In this document: piece after piece, positions 1 to 6,708 of the stretch | Layout: the number at the start of each line of letters is the position of its first letter | Numbering within the stretch: the stretch's first letter is position 1 | Assembly: GCA_026387475.1 (NCBI GenBank) | Contig: JAPLLN010000045.1 | Coordinates: 1-32,220, forward strand | Reading direction: 5' to 3' | Source of the DNA: Candidatus Omnitrophota bacterium | Lineage (GTDB): Bacteria; Omnitrophota; Gorgyraeia; Gygaellales; Profunditerraquicolaceae | Length of the DNA stretch: 32,220 nucleotides | Notes under the pieces: model-generated | The model's input: the letters and a program-made list of their open reading frames with translations, nothing else | Told to the model about the DNA's origin: nothing | The model's database searches: none | Made by a program: the position numbers and the translations under genes

Positions 1-788
1 AGACCGGGCACGCCGAAGCAGTCGAGATCGAATTCGATCCTTCTAAGGTTTCATTTAAAGAATTGCTGGATGTATTTTGGCAGATACATGATCCGACTAC
101 GCCTAACCGCCAGGGACCGGACGTAGGGTCGCAATACCGCTCGGCGATCTTTTATCATAATGACGAACAGAAAAATCTGGCTATTGATTCAAGGGATGCG
201 CTGATAAAGTCCAAGGCTTATAATGTTCCGATAGTGACCGAGATCGTTCCGGTTAAGGAATTTTATCCCGCGGAGGAATACCATCAGCGGTATTATGAGA
301 AGCACGGCATAAAACACGGATGCGCGGTGCCTATCAAGAAGAAGGCCCTGACTATCAGTATTTATAACGCTGAGACCGGTAAGACCGAACAAGTGGATAA
401 AATCATCAAGACTGACGCGGAGTGGAAGAAGATACTCACCCCGGATCAATTCCGCATAACTCGCTTGGGAGAGACCGAACGGCCGAATACCGGGATGTGC
501 GACCTGCCTAAAAAAGTCGGGCTCTATAAATGCGTTTGTTGCGGGACGGATCTATTTGCCGTGGGTACAAAATTTGAGTCCGGCACGGGTTGGCCGAGTT
601 TTTATCAGCCGGTTTCGGAATTAAATATCATCGAGCGGAAAGATAATAACTTCGGGATGCATAGGACCGAAGTGCTTTGTGCCCGTTGCGAGGCGCATCT
701 GGGGCATGTGTTTGATGACGGCCCGCCGCCCACTGGAAAACGTTATTGCATAAATTCGCTGGCGCTTAAATTTGAACCGGGTAAATAA
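1..788 (+). CDS. msrAB: Peptide methionine sulfoxide reductase MsrA-MsrB fusion (5' end cut off)
   Basis: Reading from base 3, the frame opens with [13 protein letters not shown], a typical internal MsrA segment, so the true start and the catalytic GCFWG region lie before the window. The MsrA part (S-form methionine sulfoxide reduction) runs to about base 400. The MsrB part (R-form reduction) follows, with [15 protein letters not shown] and GMHRTEV. Two zinc-binding CxxC pairs are visible (CVCC and CARC). The reducing cysteine is in RYCINS, with its codon at 747-749; it is Cys, not selenocysteine. MsrA-MsrB fusions in this order are known in many bacteria. The enzyme repairs oxidised proteins using thioredoxin-type reductants. 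No signal peptide can be judged because the N-terminus is missing. The next gene starts 27 bases downstream, so co-transcription is possible. Confidence 0.95.
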   Translation, partial: TGHAEAVEIEFDPSKVSFKELLDVFWQIHDPTTPNRQGPDVGSQYRSAIFYHNDEQKNLAIDSRDALIKSKAYNVPIVTEIVPVKEFYPAEEYHQRYYEKHGIKHGCAVPIKKKALTISIYNAETGKTEQVDKIIKTDAEWKKILTPDQFRITRLGETERPNTGMCDLPKKVGLYKCVCCGTDLFAVGTKFESGTGWPSFYQPVSELNIIERKDNNFGMHRTEVLCARCEAHLGHVFDDGPPPTGKRYCINSLALKFEPGK

Positions 789-815
789 AAGTTTATTCAC
801 AGGAAGGAGGAGCCC

Positions 816-1757
816 TTGAATAGAAAATTAATGATCATAGTCGCGGTAATCGTCGCAATATTTGCCGTGGGGATCATCAAGGATCAGGTGATAAGAGGCA
901 TAGTCACGGTCTCGGCGACAGGCATGACCGGAGCTCCGGTGCATATGGACGGATTATCTTTGGGCCTCTTCAATCAGACGGTGCGCATATCAGGCTTAAG
1001 GGTTTATAATCCGAAGGGTTTCCCCCGGGGTATACTTGTGGATATACCCAAGATAAAGGTAAGTATTGACCTGGGCGCTTTGTTTAAGAAAAGGTTGCAT
1101 CTTAAGGAAGTCGAATTTGATCTTAAGGAGATGATCCTGGTAAAAAATAAAGACGGGGTGCTGAACGTAGACGCGCTTAAGGTCACAAAGGAGACGGGTA
1201 AGAAAGAGGAACCTAAGGAGGCTATGCCTATGCAAATCGATGAATTACGATTAAGCATCGGCAGGATTATCGTTAAGGATTACACCGGCCCAAAGCCCAT
1301 AATTGAAGTCCACGATATTAACAGCAAGAAGATTTCCAAGAATATTACCAGCGCCCATCAATTAGTGATGTTGGTTTTAATGGAAGGTATGAAGTCTGCC
1401 GGAATAAGAGGCGCCCAGATGTACGCAGTTTCGGCTCTGGCTGGCGTGGCGATGCTTCCGGTAGCCGCGGGATTTACTCTGGCGGGAAAGGACAGCGCGA
1501 CGCAAGATTTCAAGTCGAGCGAAGCGGCTGTTTTTAATGCAGGGCTTAAGGCCTTGGATTATTTAGGCAGGGTCACCAGGGAAGACTGGCAGGCGCGCGC
1601 CATAGAGGCGGAGGTCGATTCTGCGAGTATCGCCCTGAAGATATCTAAGAGTGAAACGAAGAAGACGCGCGTCACGGTCTCTGCCAGAAAATTCCTGATG
1701 CCTAAGCCTGAAATCGCAGCGGGGATAATTTATCAGATATCGGAAAAGGTCAGGTAG
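816..1757 (+). CDS. AsmA-like envelope protein with a DUF3568-like C-terminal region
   Basis: The TTG start is chosen because AAGGAGGAG lies a few bases upstream. The 313-residue product begins with a short basic stretch and a hydrophobic helix at about 5-23, which may be a membrane anchor or uncleaved signal. Residues about 30-130 (VHMDGLSLGLFNQTVRISGL, IPKIKVSIDLGALF, LKEVEFDLKEMILVKNKDGVLNV) resemble the beta-rich AsmA/DUF748 type of periplasmic protein linked to outer-membrane lipid transport or assembly. The last about 95 residues differ and have the same order of hydrophobic and small residues as the DUF3568 lipoprotein encoded next, so this may be an AsmA plus DUF3568 fusion (inference). 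The gene is the first of three closely spaced envelope genes. The exact function is not known. Confidence 0.75.
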   Translation: MNRKLMIIVAVIVAIFAVGIIKDQVIRGIVTVSATGMTGAPVHMDGLSLGLFNQTVRISGLRVYNPKGFPRGILVDIPKIKVSIDLGALFKKRLHLKEVEFDLKEMILVKNKDGVLNVDALKVTKETGKKEEPKEAMPMQIDELRLSIGRIIVKDYTGPKPIIEVHDINSKKISKNITSAHQLVMLVLMEGMKSAGIRGAQMYAVSALAGVAMLPVAAGFTLAGKDSATQDFKSSEAAVFNAGLKALDYLGRVTREDWQARAIEAEVDSASIALKISKSETKKTRVTVSARKFLMPKPEIAAGIIYQISEKVR

Positions 1758-1774
1758 CTAAAAAGGAGGAGAGC

Positions 1775-2161
1775 ATGGTCAAAAGAATCGGAGTTTTAGC
1801 CGTAGCGGGATTACTCATCACCAACCTTTACGGATGTATATTATTAGCCGGGGCTGCCGGCGGAGCGGGGACAGCGGTTTGGATAGGAGATAAACTTAGC
1901 GACCAGGTGAATGTTTCTTATGACCGGGCAATTAATGCAACACGTTCAGCGCTACGTTCGATGAAAATCGAGATCACTAAAGAGTCTAAGGGCACGGATG
2001 TGGCGCAGTTCCTTGCTAAATATTCCGACGGCAAACAGATCTGGATAGATATCCGGCCGATAACAGAAAATAGCTCAAAGGTAGATGTGCGCGTAGGCAG
2101 GCTTTCGCCTGATAAAGCGGCAGCAGATAAGATCATGAAACAGATCAAGCGTTATCTGTAA
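1775..2161 (+). CDS. DUF3568-type lipoprotein
   Basis: The ATG is preceded by AAAAGGAGGAG with good spacing. The 128-residue product has a basic N-terminus, a hydrophobic stretch and a lipobox, LYGC, with Cys21 as the predicted lipidated residue, so it should be exported and anchored to a membrane. A glycine/alanine-rich segment follows (AGAAGGAGTAVWIGDKLS). The rest is a small alpha/beta domain (YDRAINATRSALRSMKIEI, IWIDIRP, KVDVRVG) matching what I know of DUF3568. Members are small lipoproteins of unknown function in diderm bacteria. Its neighbours on both sides are AsmA-like proteins, which suggests a shared job at the inner face of the outer membrane or in the periplasm. The family call rests on memory of the pattern. 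Confidence 0.75.
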   Translation: MVKRIGVLAVAGLLITNLYGCILLAGAAGGAGTAVWIGDKLSDQVNVSYDRAINATRSALRSMKIEITKESKGTDVAQFLAKYSDGKQIWIDIRPITENSSKVDVRVGRLSPDKAAADKIMKQIKRYL

Positions 2162-2164
2162 CTT

Positions 2165-3226
2165 ATGAAAAAACTACTCAAGATATTTATCTGGATAATC
2201 GCTGTTTTCCTGGTTATTTTTGTCTCTGCCAGTGTTTATATCGCATTTAACGGTAAGCAGTTAGTGGTCGATCAGATCGAAAAGAACTTGAAGATGAAGA
2301 CGACCCTGGAAAAGATATCGCTAAGCATGCCTCTTAGCGTGCATCTGACCGGGCTTAAGATCGGGGATCTGTTTAAGGCGGACAAAATAAGCATTTCCCC
2401 GAATATCTTCAGTCTTTTCCCCGGCAAATTAGTTTTAGGGAGCGTTACCTTGGTCAATCCCGAGGTCACGCTGGTCCAGGATGCCGATGGTAAATTAAAT
2501 ATACCGAAGCTGGAAGGCGGAGGAGGCGCGCCTCCGGTAATGATTACCGGGTTGACGGTGGAAAACGGAAAAATCAATTTTACCGATAAAAAAGTAAGCC
2601 CTGAAGGCCTCACAACAATACTCTCCGGAGTAAACGGCCGTATATCCAAAGTGATGATGCCGCTTACTTCGCTTAACGCGGACTTTAATCTGGACGCGCA
2701 GGTGCAGAGTGCAGAGAACAAGAGGGTAGGAGACCTGTCTTTGAAGGGGTGGATCGATTTCCGGCGCAAGGATATGGACGCGGAGTTCAAGGTCAAAGAC
2801 CTGGACGCAGTTTACTTCGAGCCTTACTACGGGGATTTTCTTTCGCAGAAGAAATTACTGACAGCTAACCTTAATCTTACTTCCGCATTCAAGGCCCAGA
2901 ATAATGACCTGAATATTGATACGGATTTACGGTTGTCTAACCTGACCTATGCCCCGGAGGAGCCGCAGGCGCAGGGTGAAGTCAGTGTTTTCAGTTTTGA
3001 AAAACAGGCGCTGGACCTGTTCACGGATAAAGAGGGGAATCTGAAACTCGAATTTAATATTGAAACTAAATTAGACAAGCCGGAACTCGGAGGAAAGAAA
3101 CTTAGGAAGGTAATCCTTGCCGCGGCAGCCAAGAATCTCATCAACCAGAACCCCGGTGACGTATACGAAAAGGTGATGGATATCGGCAAGCAATTCGAGC
3201 AGTTGTTCAAGAAGAAGAAGGACTAA
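2165..3226 (+). CDS. AsmA/DUF748-like envelope protein
   Basis: The ATG lies three bases after the stop of the lipoprotein gene, so translational coupling is likely; no strong ribosome site is seen. The 353-residue product has an N-terminal membrane helix at about 5-27. Repeated AsmA-like beta segments follow, for example LEKISLSMPLSVHLTGLKIG, ADKISISPNIFSLFPGKLVL and LGSVTLVNPEVTLVQDADGK. The phrase 'VTLVQDADGKLNI' is typical of AsmA/DUF748 proteins. A glycine/proline break (EGGGGAPPV) precedes a second beta-rich region from about residue 125. The C-terminus is lysine-rich. Family members are periplasmic, inner-membrane-anchored proteins implicated in phospholipid transport and outer-membrane homeostasis. 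The exact role here is unknown. The intergenic stretch after it carries a promoter-like sequence, so the transcription unit may end here. Confidence 0.8.
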   Translation: MKKLLKIFIWIIAVFLVIFVSASVYIAFNGKQLVVDQIEKNLKMKTTLEKISLSMPLSVHLTGLKIGDLFKADKISISPNIFSLFPGKLVLGSVTLVNPEVTLVQDADGKLNIPKLEGGGGAPPVMITGLTVENGKINFTDKKVSPEGLTTILSGVNGRISKVMMPLTSLNADFNLDAQVQSAENKRVGDLSLKGWIDFRRKDMDAEFKVKDLDAVYFEPYYGDFLSQKKLLTANLNLTSAFKAQNNDLNIDTDLRLSNLTYAPEEPQAQGEVSVFSFEKQALDLFTDKEGNLKLEFNIETKLDKPELGGKKLRKVILAAAAKNLINQNPGDVYEKVMDIGKQFEQLFKKKKD

Positions 3227-3243
3227 AATTATTAAAATTTATT

Positions 3244-3270
3244 TTGACAAAAGCGTAATTCGTGTATAAT
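3244..3270 (+). promoter_or_regulatory. Sigma70-type promoter for the speD-like gene
   Basis: TTGACA (3244-3249) and TATAAT (3265-3270) are both perfect consensus boxes. The spacer is 15 bases, shorter than the optimal 17. The predicted start of transcription, about 3277, lies only some three bases before the ATG at 3280, so the mRNA would be essentially leaderless. This also makes the upstream in-frame GTG at 3262, which overlaps the -10 box, an unlikely start. Confidence 0.65.
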
Positions 3271-3279
3271 AAGGTTGAT

Positions 3280-3723
3280 ATGGAAAGACCCGCTTCGACA
3301 TTAGAGCCGGGGGTAATAAAGACTGCCCCCGCAGATATAAAGAAGAAGACACAGATCTTCGGCTACGAACTCCTGCTTGATCTTTATGATTGCAAGCCGG
3401 GGGTCTGCGATGATCTTGCCCTCTGTTACAAATTCCTCGATGAATTCGTGGAATACCTCGGAATGGAGAAACAGTCTCCGCCGAGCATCTTTTTCACCGA
3501 CGGCAAGCGTTTCCCGGATAAGGCCGGGCTCTCCGGCTGGGCGCCGCTGGTGGAAAGCTCCATTGTAATACACACGCTCACGGTCACGAATTTTATTTCC
3601 ATCGATGTTTATTGCTGCAAGGAATTCGATGTCGCAAAAGCCAAATCATTTGTCCGCAGGTTCTTCTCCCCCAAGCGCATAGATGAGCAATTCCTTCTGC
3701 GCGGCGTAGATTACTATAAATAA
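3280..3723 (+). CDS. speD: SpeD-family pyruvoyl-dependent decarboxylase proenzyme
   Basis: From the ATG at 3280 the product is 147 residues. It matches the class 1B S-adenosylmethionine decarboxylase fold: GYELLLDLYDC near the N-terminus, GLSGW at 83-87, then VESSIVIHT. The self-cleavage pair is Glu92-Ser93, where Ser93 would become the pyruvoyl group. Relative to Ser93, a Ser lies at -8 (Ser85), a His at +5 (His98) and a Cys at +20 (Cys113). This is the spacing of Ser55, Ser63, His68 and Cys83 in the Thermotoga enzyme. The usual ESHxxIHTWPE is changed: the first His is Ser and WPE is replaced by LTV. AdoMet decarboxylation for spermidine synthesis is therefore not certain, since some SpeD homologues are known to act on other substrates. 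No spermidine synthase gene is in the window. The start is discussed under the promoter. Confidence 0.75.
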   Translation: MERPASTLEPGVIKTAPADIKKKTQIFGYELLLDLYDCKPGVCDDLALCYKFLDEFVEYLGMEKQSPPSIFFTDGKRFPDKAGLSGWAPLVESSIVIHTLTVTNFISIDVYCCKEFDVAKAKSFVRRFFSPKRIDEQFLLRGVDYYK

Positions 3724-3739
3724 GAAAAACAAACCAACG

Positions 3740-4135
3740 ATGAAGATCAATTGCAATAAATGTATCCGGATGCATCATTGCTGTGCTACCGGCGCCTGGG
3801 CCGATCTGGAAGAGGCGAAGAAAATATTAGAGCTTAAGCTGGGCGGGGAATTCTATCATCTTGAGAAAGATCCGGATTTCCCTTCGGGTTATAAGATCGG
3901 GACCAGCATAGGCTACAATCCCTGTACCTTTCTTACCAAAGACGGGCTCTGTTCCGTTCACATCGCGAAATACGCTTATAAGCCTAAGATGTGTATCGAG
4001 TTTCCTTATGAAAAGGGAAAACTTGCCCCGTATATTTACGACCTGTGCATAATGTACAAAAGAGCAAAGAATAAAGCTAAAAAACGCGCTGCCTCAAGGA
4101 GAAAGAATGTTTCGCGAAAAAATAAAAGTTCTTGA
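3740..4135 (+). CDS. YkgJ-family cysteine-cluster protein
   Basis: The 131-residue product has the cysteine pattern of the YkgJ/UPF0153 family: CNKCIRMHHCC at residues 5-15, then NPCTFL, GLCSVH and KMCIEFP. These cysteines are thought to bind a zinc or iron ion, possibly an Fe-S cluster. The family role is unsettled. The C-terminal about 25 residues are very basic (KRAKNKAKKRAASRRKNVSRK), and this tail overlaps the start of the next gene by 29 bases. No good ribosome site precedes the ATG at 3740. The gene lies 16 bases after the SpeD-like gene and is probably cotranscribed with it. The family call is firm; the function is not. Confidence 0.8.
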   Translation: MKINCNKCIRMHHCCATGAWADLEEAKKILELKLGGEFYHLEKDPDFPSGYKIGTSIGYNPCTFLTKDGLCSVHIAKYAYKPKMCIEFPYEKGKLAPYIYDLCIMYKRAKNKAKKRAASRRKNVSRKNKSS

Positions 4136-5057
4136 TTGCACCATAAGAGACGGGGGTCTTATGAACAATCATAAATTCGACCTGCGCTTTGTGCGCGAGG
4201 TCTATAAGGCCATCTCCGAGGCGGGCATTGATTATATGGAGATGGGCTACAAGAATTCCAAGAGGCTATTCGCGCCTAAGGATTTCGGCAAGTGGAAGTT
4301 TTGCGACGACGCCGACATAAGGGAAGTAATAAAAGGCGTAAAGTCCAAGACCAAGATCTCGGTCATGGTCGATGTCGACCGCGTGGATATCGAAGATGTG
4401 GTGCCTAAGAAAGATAGCCCCGTAGATATGATCCGGGTCGCTACTTACGTAAAAGACGTGGATAAGGCGATATTCCTGGCGAATCACTTCAGCGATAAGG
4501 GTTATGAGACTACCATCAATATTATGGCTATATCCCGCGCCCTTGATAATGAACTTAATGAGGCGCTGGAGCAGCTGGAAAAAGAGTGTAAGGCTAAAAT
4601 CGTCTATATTGTCGATAGTTTTGGTTCTCTGTATCAGGAGACCACCGAATTCCTGATCAAAAAAGCCAAAAATATCCTGAAATCCAAAGAAGTGGGGATG
4701 CACGCGCATAATAACCAGCAGCTCGCTTTCGGAAATACGATTGAGGCAATAATCCATGACGCGAATTACGTGGATTGCTCTATTTACGGCTTGGGGAGGG
4801 GAGCGGGTAATTGCCCCACCGAATTAATGCTGGGTTTCCTGAAAAATCCCAAATTCGATATCCGTCCTATCCTCGATGTGATTTCCAAGGAATTCGTCCC
4901 TCTGCAAAAAGAGATCGAGTGGGGTTATTTTATCCCTTACGCCATCACCGGTATACTTGACGAACACCCCCGTTCCGCCATCGCGCTGCGCGACAGCGAC
5001 AAAAAAGAAAATTACCGCGAGTTTTACGAGGGCCTGGTGGGAGAGGGCGAGGATTAA
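4107..5057 (+). CDS. DRE-TIM metallolyase-type aldolase (HMGL-like domain)
   Basis: The start at 4107 is supported by AAGGAGAAAG just upstream, although it lies inside the previous reading frame. The 316-residue product opens with KVLDCTIRDGG, the metal-binding DRE-TIM signature (Asp-x-x-x-Arg-Asp). It has the metal-ligand motif GMHAHNN near residue 195 and the family glycine motif GLGRGAGNCPTE near 227. This is the TIM barrel of HMG-CoA lyase, 4-hydroxy-2-oxovalerate aldolase and isopropylmalate/homocitrate synthases. Length and motifs fit the aldolase branch better than the synthases, which carry an extra C-terminal domain. It probably cleaves or forms a carbon-carbon bond next to a keto acid, using a divalent metal. 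The substrate is unknown. The next gene, a KDPG-type aldolase, starts on the very next base. Confidence 0.8.
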   Translation: MFREKIKVLDCTIRDGGLMNNHKFDLRFVREVYKAISEAGIDYMEMGYKNSKRLFAPKDFGKWKFCDDADIREVIKGVKSKTKISVMVDVDRVDIEDVVPKKDSPVDMIRVATYVKDVDKAIFLANHFSDKGYETTINIMAISRALDNELNEALEQLEKECKAKIVYIVDSFGSLYQETTEFLIKKAKNILKSKEVGMHAHNNQQLAFGNTIEAIIHDANYVDCSIYGLGRGAGNCPTELMLGFLKNPKFDIRPILDVISKEFVPLQKEIEWGYFIPYAITGILDEHPRSAIALRDSDKKENYREFYEGLVGEGED

Positions 5058-5708
5058 GTGAAGGTCTCCGAATTTAGACTACTCCCGATCATAGCTATTT
5101 TGCGCGGCATTAAAGAGGATCAAATCGAGCCGCTCTGCGAAGAGATGATCTCCGCCGGTATTAAAACCGTAGAGATCACCATGAATACCAAGGGCGCGCC
5201 GGCGTTGATCAAGAAAGCGGTCAAGTTTTCCTCGGGCCGGCTTACTGTCGGAGCGGGTACGGTCTTAGATAAAAAAAGTTTAAAAGCTGCGCTGGATGCC
5301 GGGGCGACCTTTATCGTCACCCCGGTTTTGATAAATGATGTCATGGGCTACTGCGTTAAGCATAAGATCCCCGTTTTCCCCGGGGCATTGACCCCTACGG
5401 AAATATACGCGGCGTGGTTGGCGGGCGCTACTATGGTAAAAGTCTTTCCGGCCAAGGTTTTCGGGCCGTCTTATATAAAGGAAGTAAAGGGGCCGCTGGA
5501 TAAGATCGAGCTTTTGGCCTGCGCCGGGGTGACACCCGGGAATCTGGGTGAATATTTCGCAGCGGGTGTAAGCGCGGTAACTTTCGGGGCAAGCGTCTTT
5601 AAAAAAGAGTGGCTTAAGGCAAAAGATTATAAAAGTATCGGCGATCTTATGAAAGAATATGTCTCAAGTTTTAAGGAGGTAGCGGGTAATGGCAAGATCT
5701 CTGGATAA
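5058..5708 (+). CDS. eda: KDPG/KHG aldolase family protein (class I)
   Basis: The GTG start follows the upstream stop with no gap; GAGAGGGCGAGG upstream can serve as the ribosome site. The 216-residue length is normal for the family. Signature parts are PIIAILRG at 10-17, with the proton-transfer Glu39 in VEITMNT, GAGTVLD near residue 70, FPGALTPTE, and the Schiff-base lysine, Lys128, in MVKVFPAK. The enzyme class cleaves 2-keto-3-deoxy-6-phosphogluconate or 4-hydroxy-2-oxoglutarate to pyruvate plus an aldehyde. No edd dehydratase or sugar-acid kinase is present in the window, so a full Entner-Doudoroff role cannot be shown. Its coupling with the DRE-TIM aldolase suggests that both act in one catabolic route. 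Confidence 0.9.
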   Translation: MKVSEFRLLPIIAILRGIKEDQIEPLCEEMISAGIKTVEITMNTKGAPALIKKAVKFSSGRLTVGAGTVLDKKSLKAALDAGATFIVTPVLINDVMGYCVKHKIPVFPGALTPTEIYAAWLAGATMVKVFPAKVFGPSYIKEVKGPLDKIELLACAGVTPGNLGEYFAAGVSAVTFGASVFKKEWLKAKDYKSIGDLMKEYVSSFKEVAGNGKISG

Positions 5709-6330
5709 TATCGAGCAGAAAATGAAGGAATTGGATACGAATTCGCTGCGTTATCATATTTTAGAAAACGCCAAGAGCTTTAAGACTTCCTGGGTGGAGT
5801 TAGGCAGGGCTCTGTATACCGTCTGGAAAGATAAGATGTATAAAGATTGGGGATACGGCACGCTGGACGCTTATACAGGTAAGGAGATCGGCATTAGGAA
5901 GCAGACCGCGATGAAATTACTGAAATCATACTATTTTCTGGAGAAGGAAGAGCCGCATTATTTGAGGCCGGATTACGTAAATTCGGCGGACGCCGCGACT
6001 GTGCCGGGTTATGAGTCTATCGATGTCCTGCGCCTGGCAAAATCCAAGAAAGGGCTGGATGCCGAAGACTATTCCAACCTGAAAAAAGAGATCTTTGAAA
6101 AGGGGAAGGATTACCGCGAGGTAAGGAAAGACCTGACGACTATGATGCGCCAGAGGATGGAGCTTGAACCGGAAGAGGCGCTTAAGAATAAGAGGTTGAG
6201 CACGGTGCGCAGGTTCCTGGGGACCCTTAGGGCCCTGAAACAGGAGTGCGAGATGTCCAAGCTGCTCCCGGCGCCCCTGATCAAGGAGGCTGCCAGCTTG
6301 ATCAAGAAATTCGAGGAAGAGCTCGGGTAG
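5689..6330 (+). CDS. Unrecognised protein with possible helix-turn-helix
   Basis: The ATG at 5689 has a strong ribosome site, AAGGAGG (5672-5678), and overlaps the end of the aldolase gene by 20 bases. The 213-residue product is highly charged, predicted mostly helical, with no signal peptide or membrane segment. Residues about 60-85 (YTGKEIGIRKQTAMKLLKSYYFL) look like a helix-turn-helix. The layout, a WVELGRALYTVWKDKMYKDWGYGTLDAY segment followed by the HTH, vaguely recalls DUF3102-type proteins in which a self-described 'wait and compare' N-terminus precedes an HTH. The C-terminal half has long amphipathic helices rich in Lys, Glu and Arg, perhaps a coiled coil. I do not recognise a function. 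A DNA-binding role is a guess. It is the last gene before the rpsO promoter. Confidence 0.7.
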   Translation: MARSLDNIEQKMKELDTNSLRYHILENAKSFKTSWVELGRALYTVWKDKMYKDWGYGTLDAYTGKEIGIRKQTAMKLLKSYYFLEKEEPHYLRPDYVNSADAATVPGYESIDVLRLAKSKKGLDAEDYSNLKKEIFEKGKDYREVRKDLTTMMRQRMELEPEEALKNKRLSTVRRFLGTLRALKQECEMSKLLPAPLIKEAASLIKKFEEELG

Positions 6331-6341
6331 GATAGATTTTA

Positions 6342-6370
6342 TTGACTCAAAACGCAAACTGTTGTATAAT
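6342..6370 (+). promoter_or_regulatory. Sigma70-type promoter of rpsO-pnp
   Basis: TTGACT (6342-6347) and TATAAT (6365-6370) are separated by exactly 17 bases. The predicted transcription start, about 6377, leaves a leader of about 30 bases with the strong ribosome site AGGAGGTGA before rpsO. Confidence 0.85.
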
Positions 6371-6406
6371 AGCACAATTACAGAGAAGTGATAGGAGGTG
6401 AAGAGA

Positions 6407-6676
6407 TTGGTTTTGGTAAAGGAAAGAAAAACAAAAATAATCGACGATTTTAAGGTCCATGCCCGCGATACGGGCTCGGCCGAAGTTCAAATCGCAATTT
6501 TAACCGAGAGAATCAATACGCTTGGGGATCACTTCAAGGCCCACAAGAAGGATTTCCATTCTCGCCGCGGGCTGCTTACTATGGTAGGCAAGCGCCGCAG
6601 ACTCCTCAATTATCTCAAGTCCAAGGATATCAAGAAGTACGAAGGCATCCTGGAAAAGCTTAGCTTGAGAAAGTAA
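6407..6676 (+). CDS. rpsO: 30S ribosomal protein S15
   Basis: The product binds 16S rRNA in the central domain of the 30S subunit and is an early assembly protein. The TTG at 6407 is preferred as start: AGGAGG (6393-6398) sits eight bases before it, and the product is then exactly 89 residues, the standard S15 length. The in-frame GTG at 6398 overlaps the ribosome site itself and would add three residues. Family motifs are clear: [35 protein letters not shown] and [12 protein letters not shown]. As in most bacteria, rpsO is followed by pnp, 32 bases downstream, with no terminator between them. Confidence 0.97.
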   Translation: MVLVKERKTKIIDDFKVHARDTGSAEVQIAILTERINTLGDHFKAHKKDFHSRRGLLTMVGKRRRLLNYLKSKDIKKYEGILEKLSLRK

Positions 6677-6708
6677 ACCGAGGTTCAATACAAAAAGGAA
6701 GACATTTT

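Noticed and set aside
2272-2796. Long minus-strand open frame
   Set aside because: It lies wholly inside the AsmA-like gene, has no ribosome site and its product is low in recognisable motifs; it is a codon-bias shadow.
3262-3279. GTG at 3262 as the start of the speD-like gene
   Set aside because: It overlaps the consensus -10 box TATAAT and would lie upstream of the expected transcript.
6398-6406. GTG at 6398 as the start of rpsO
   Set aside because: It overlaps the ribosome site AGGAGGTG; TTG 6407 has ideal spacing and gives the standard 89-residue S15.
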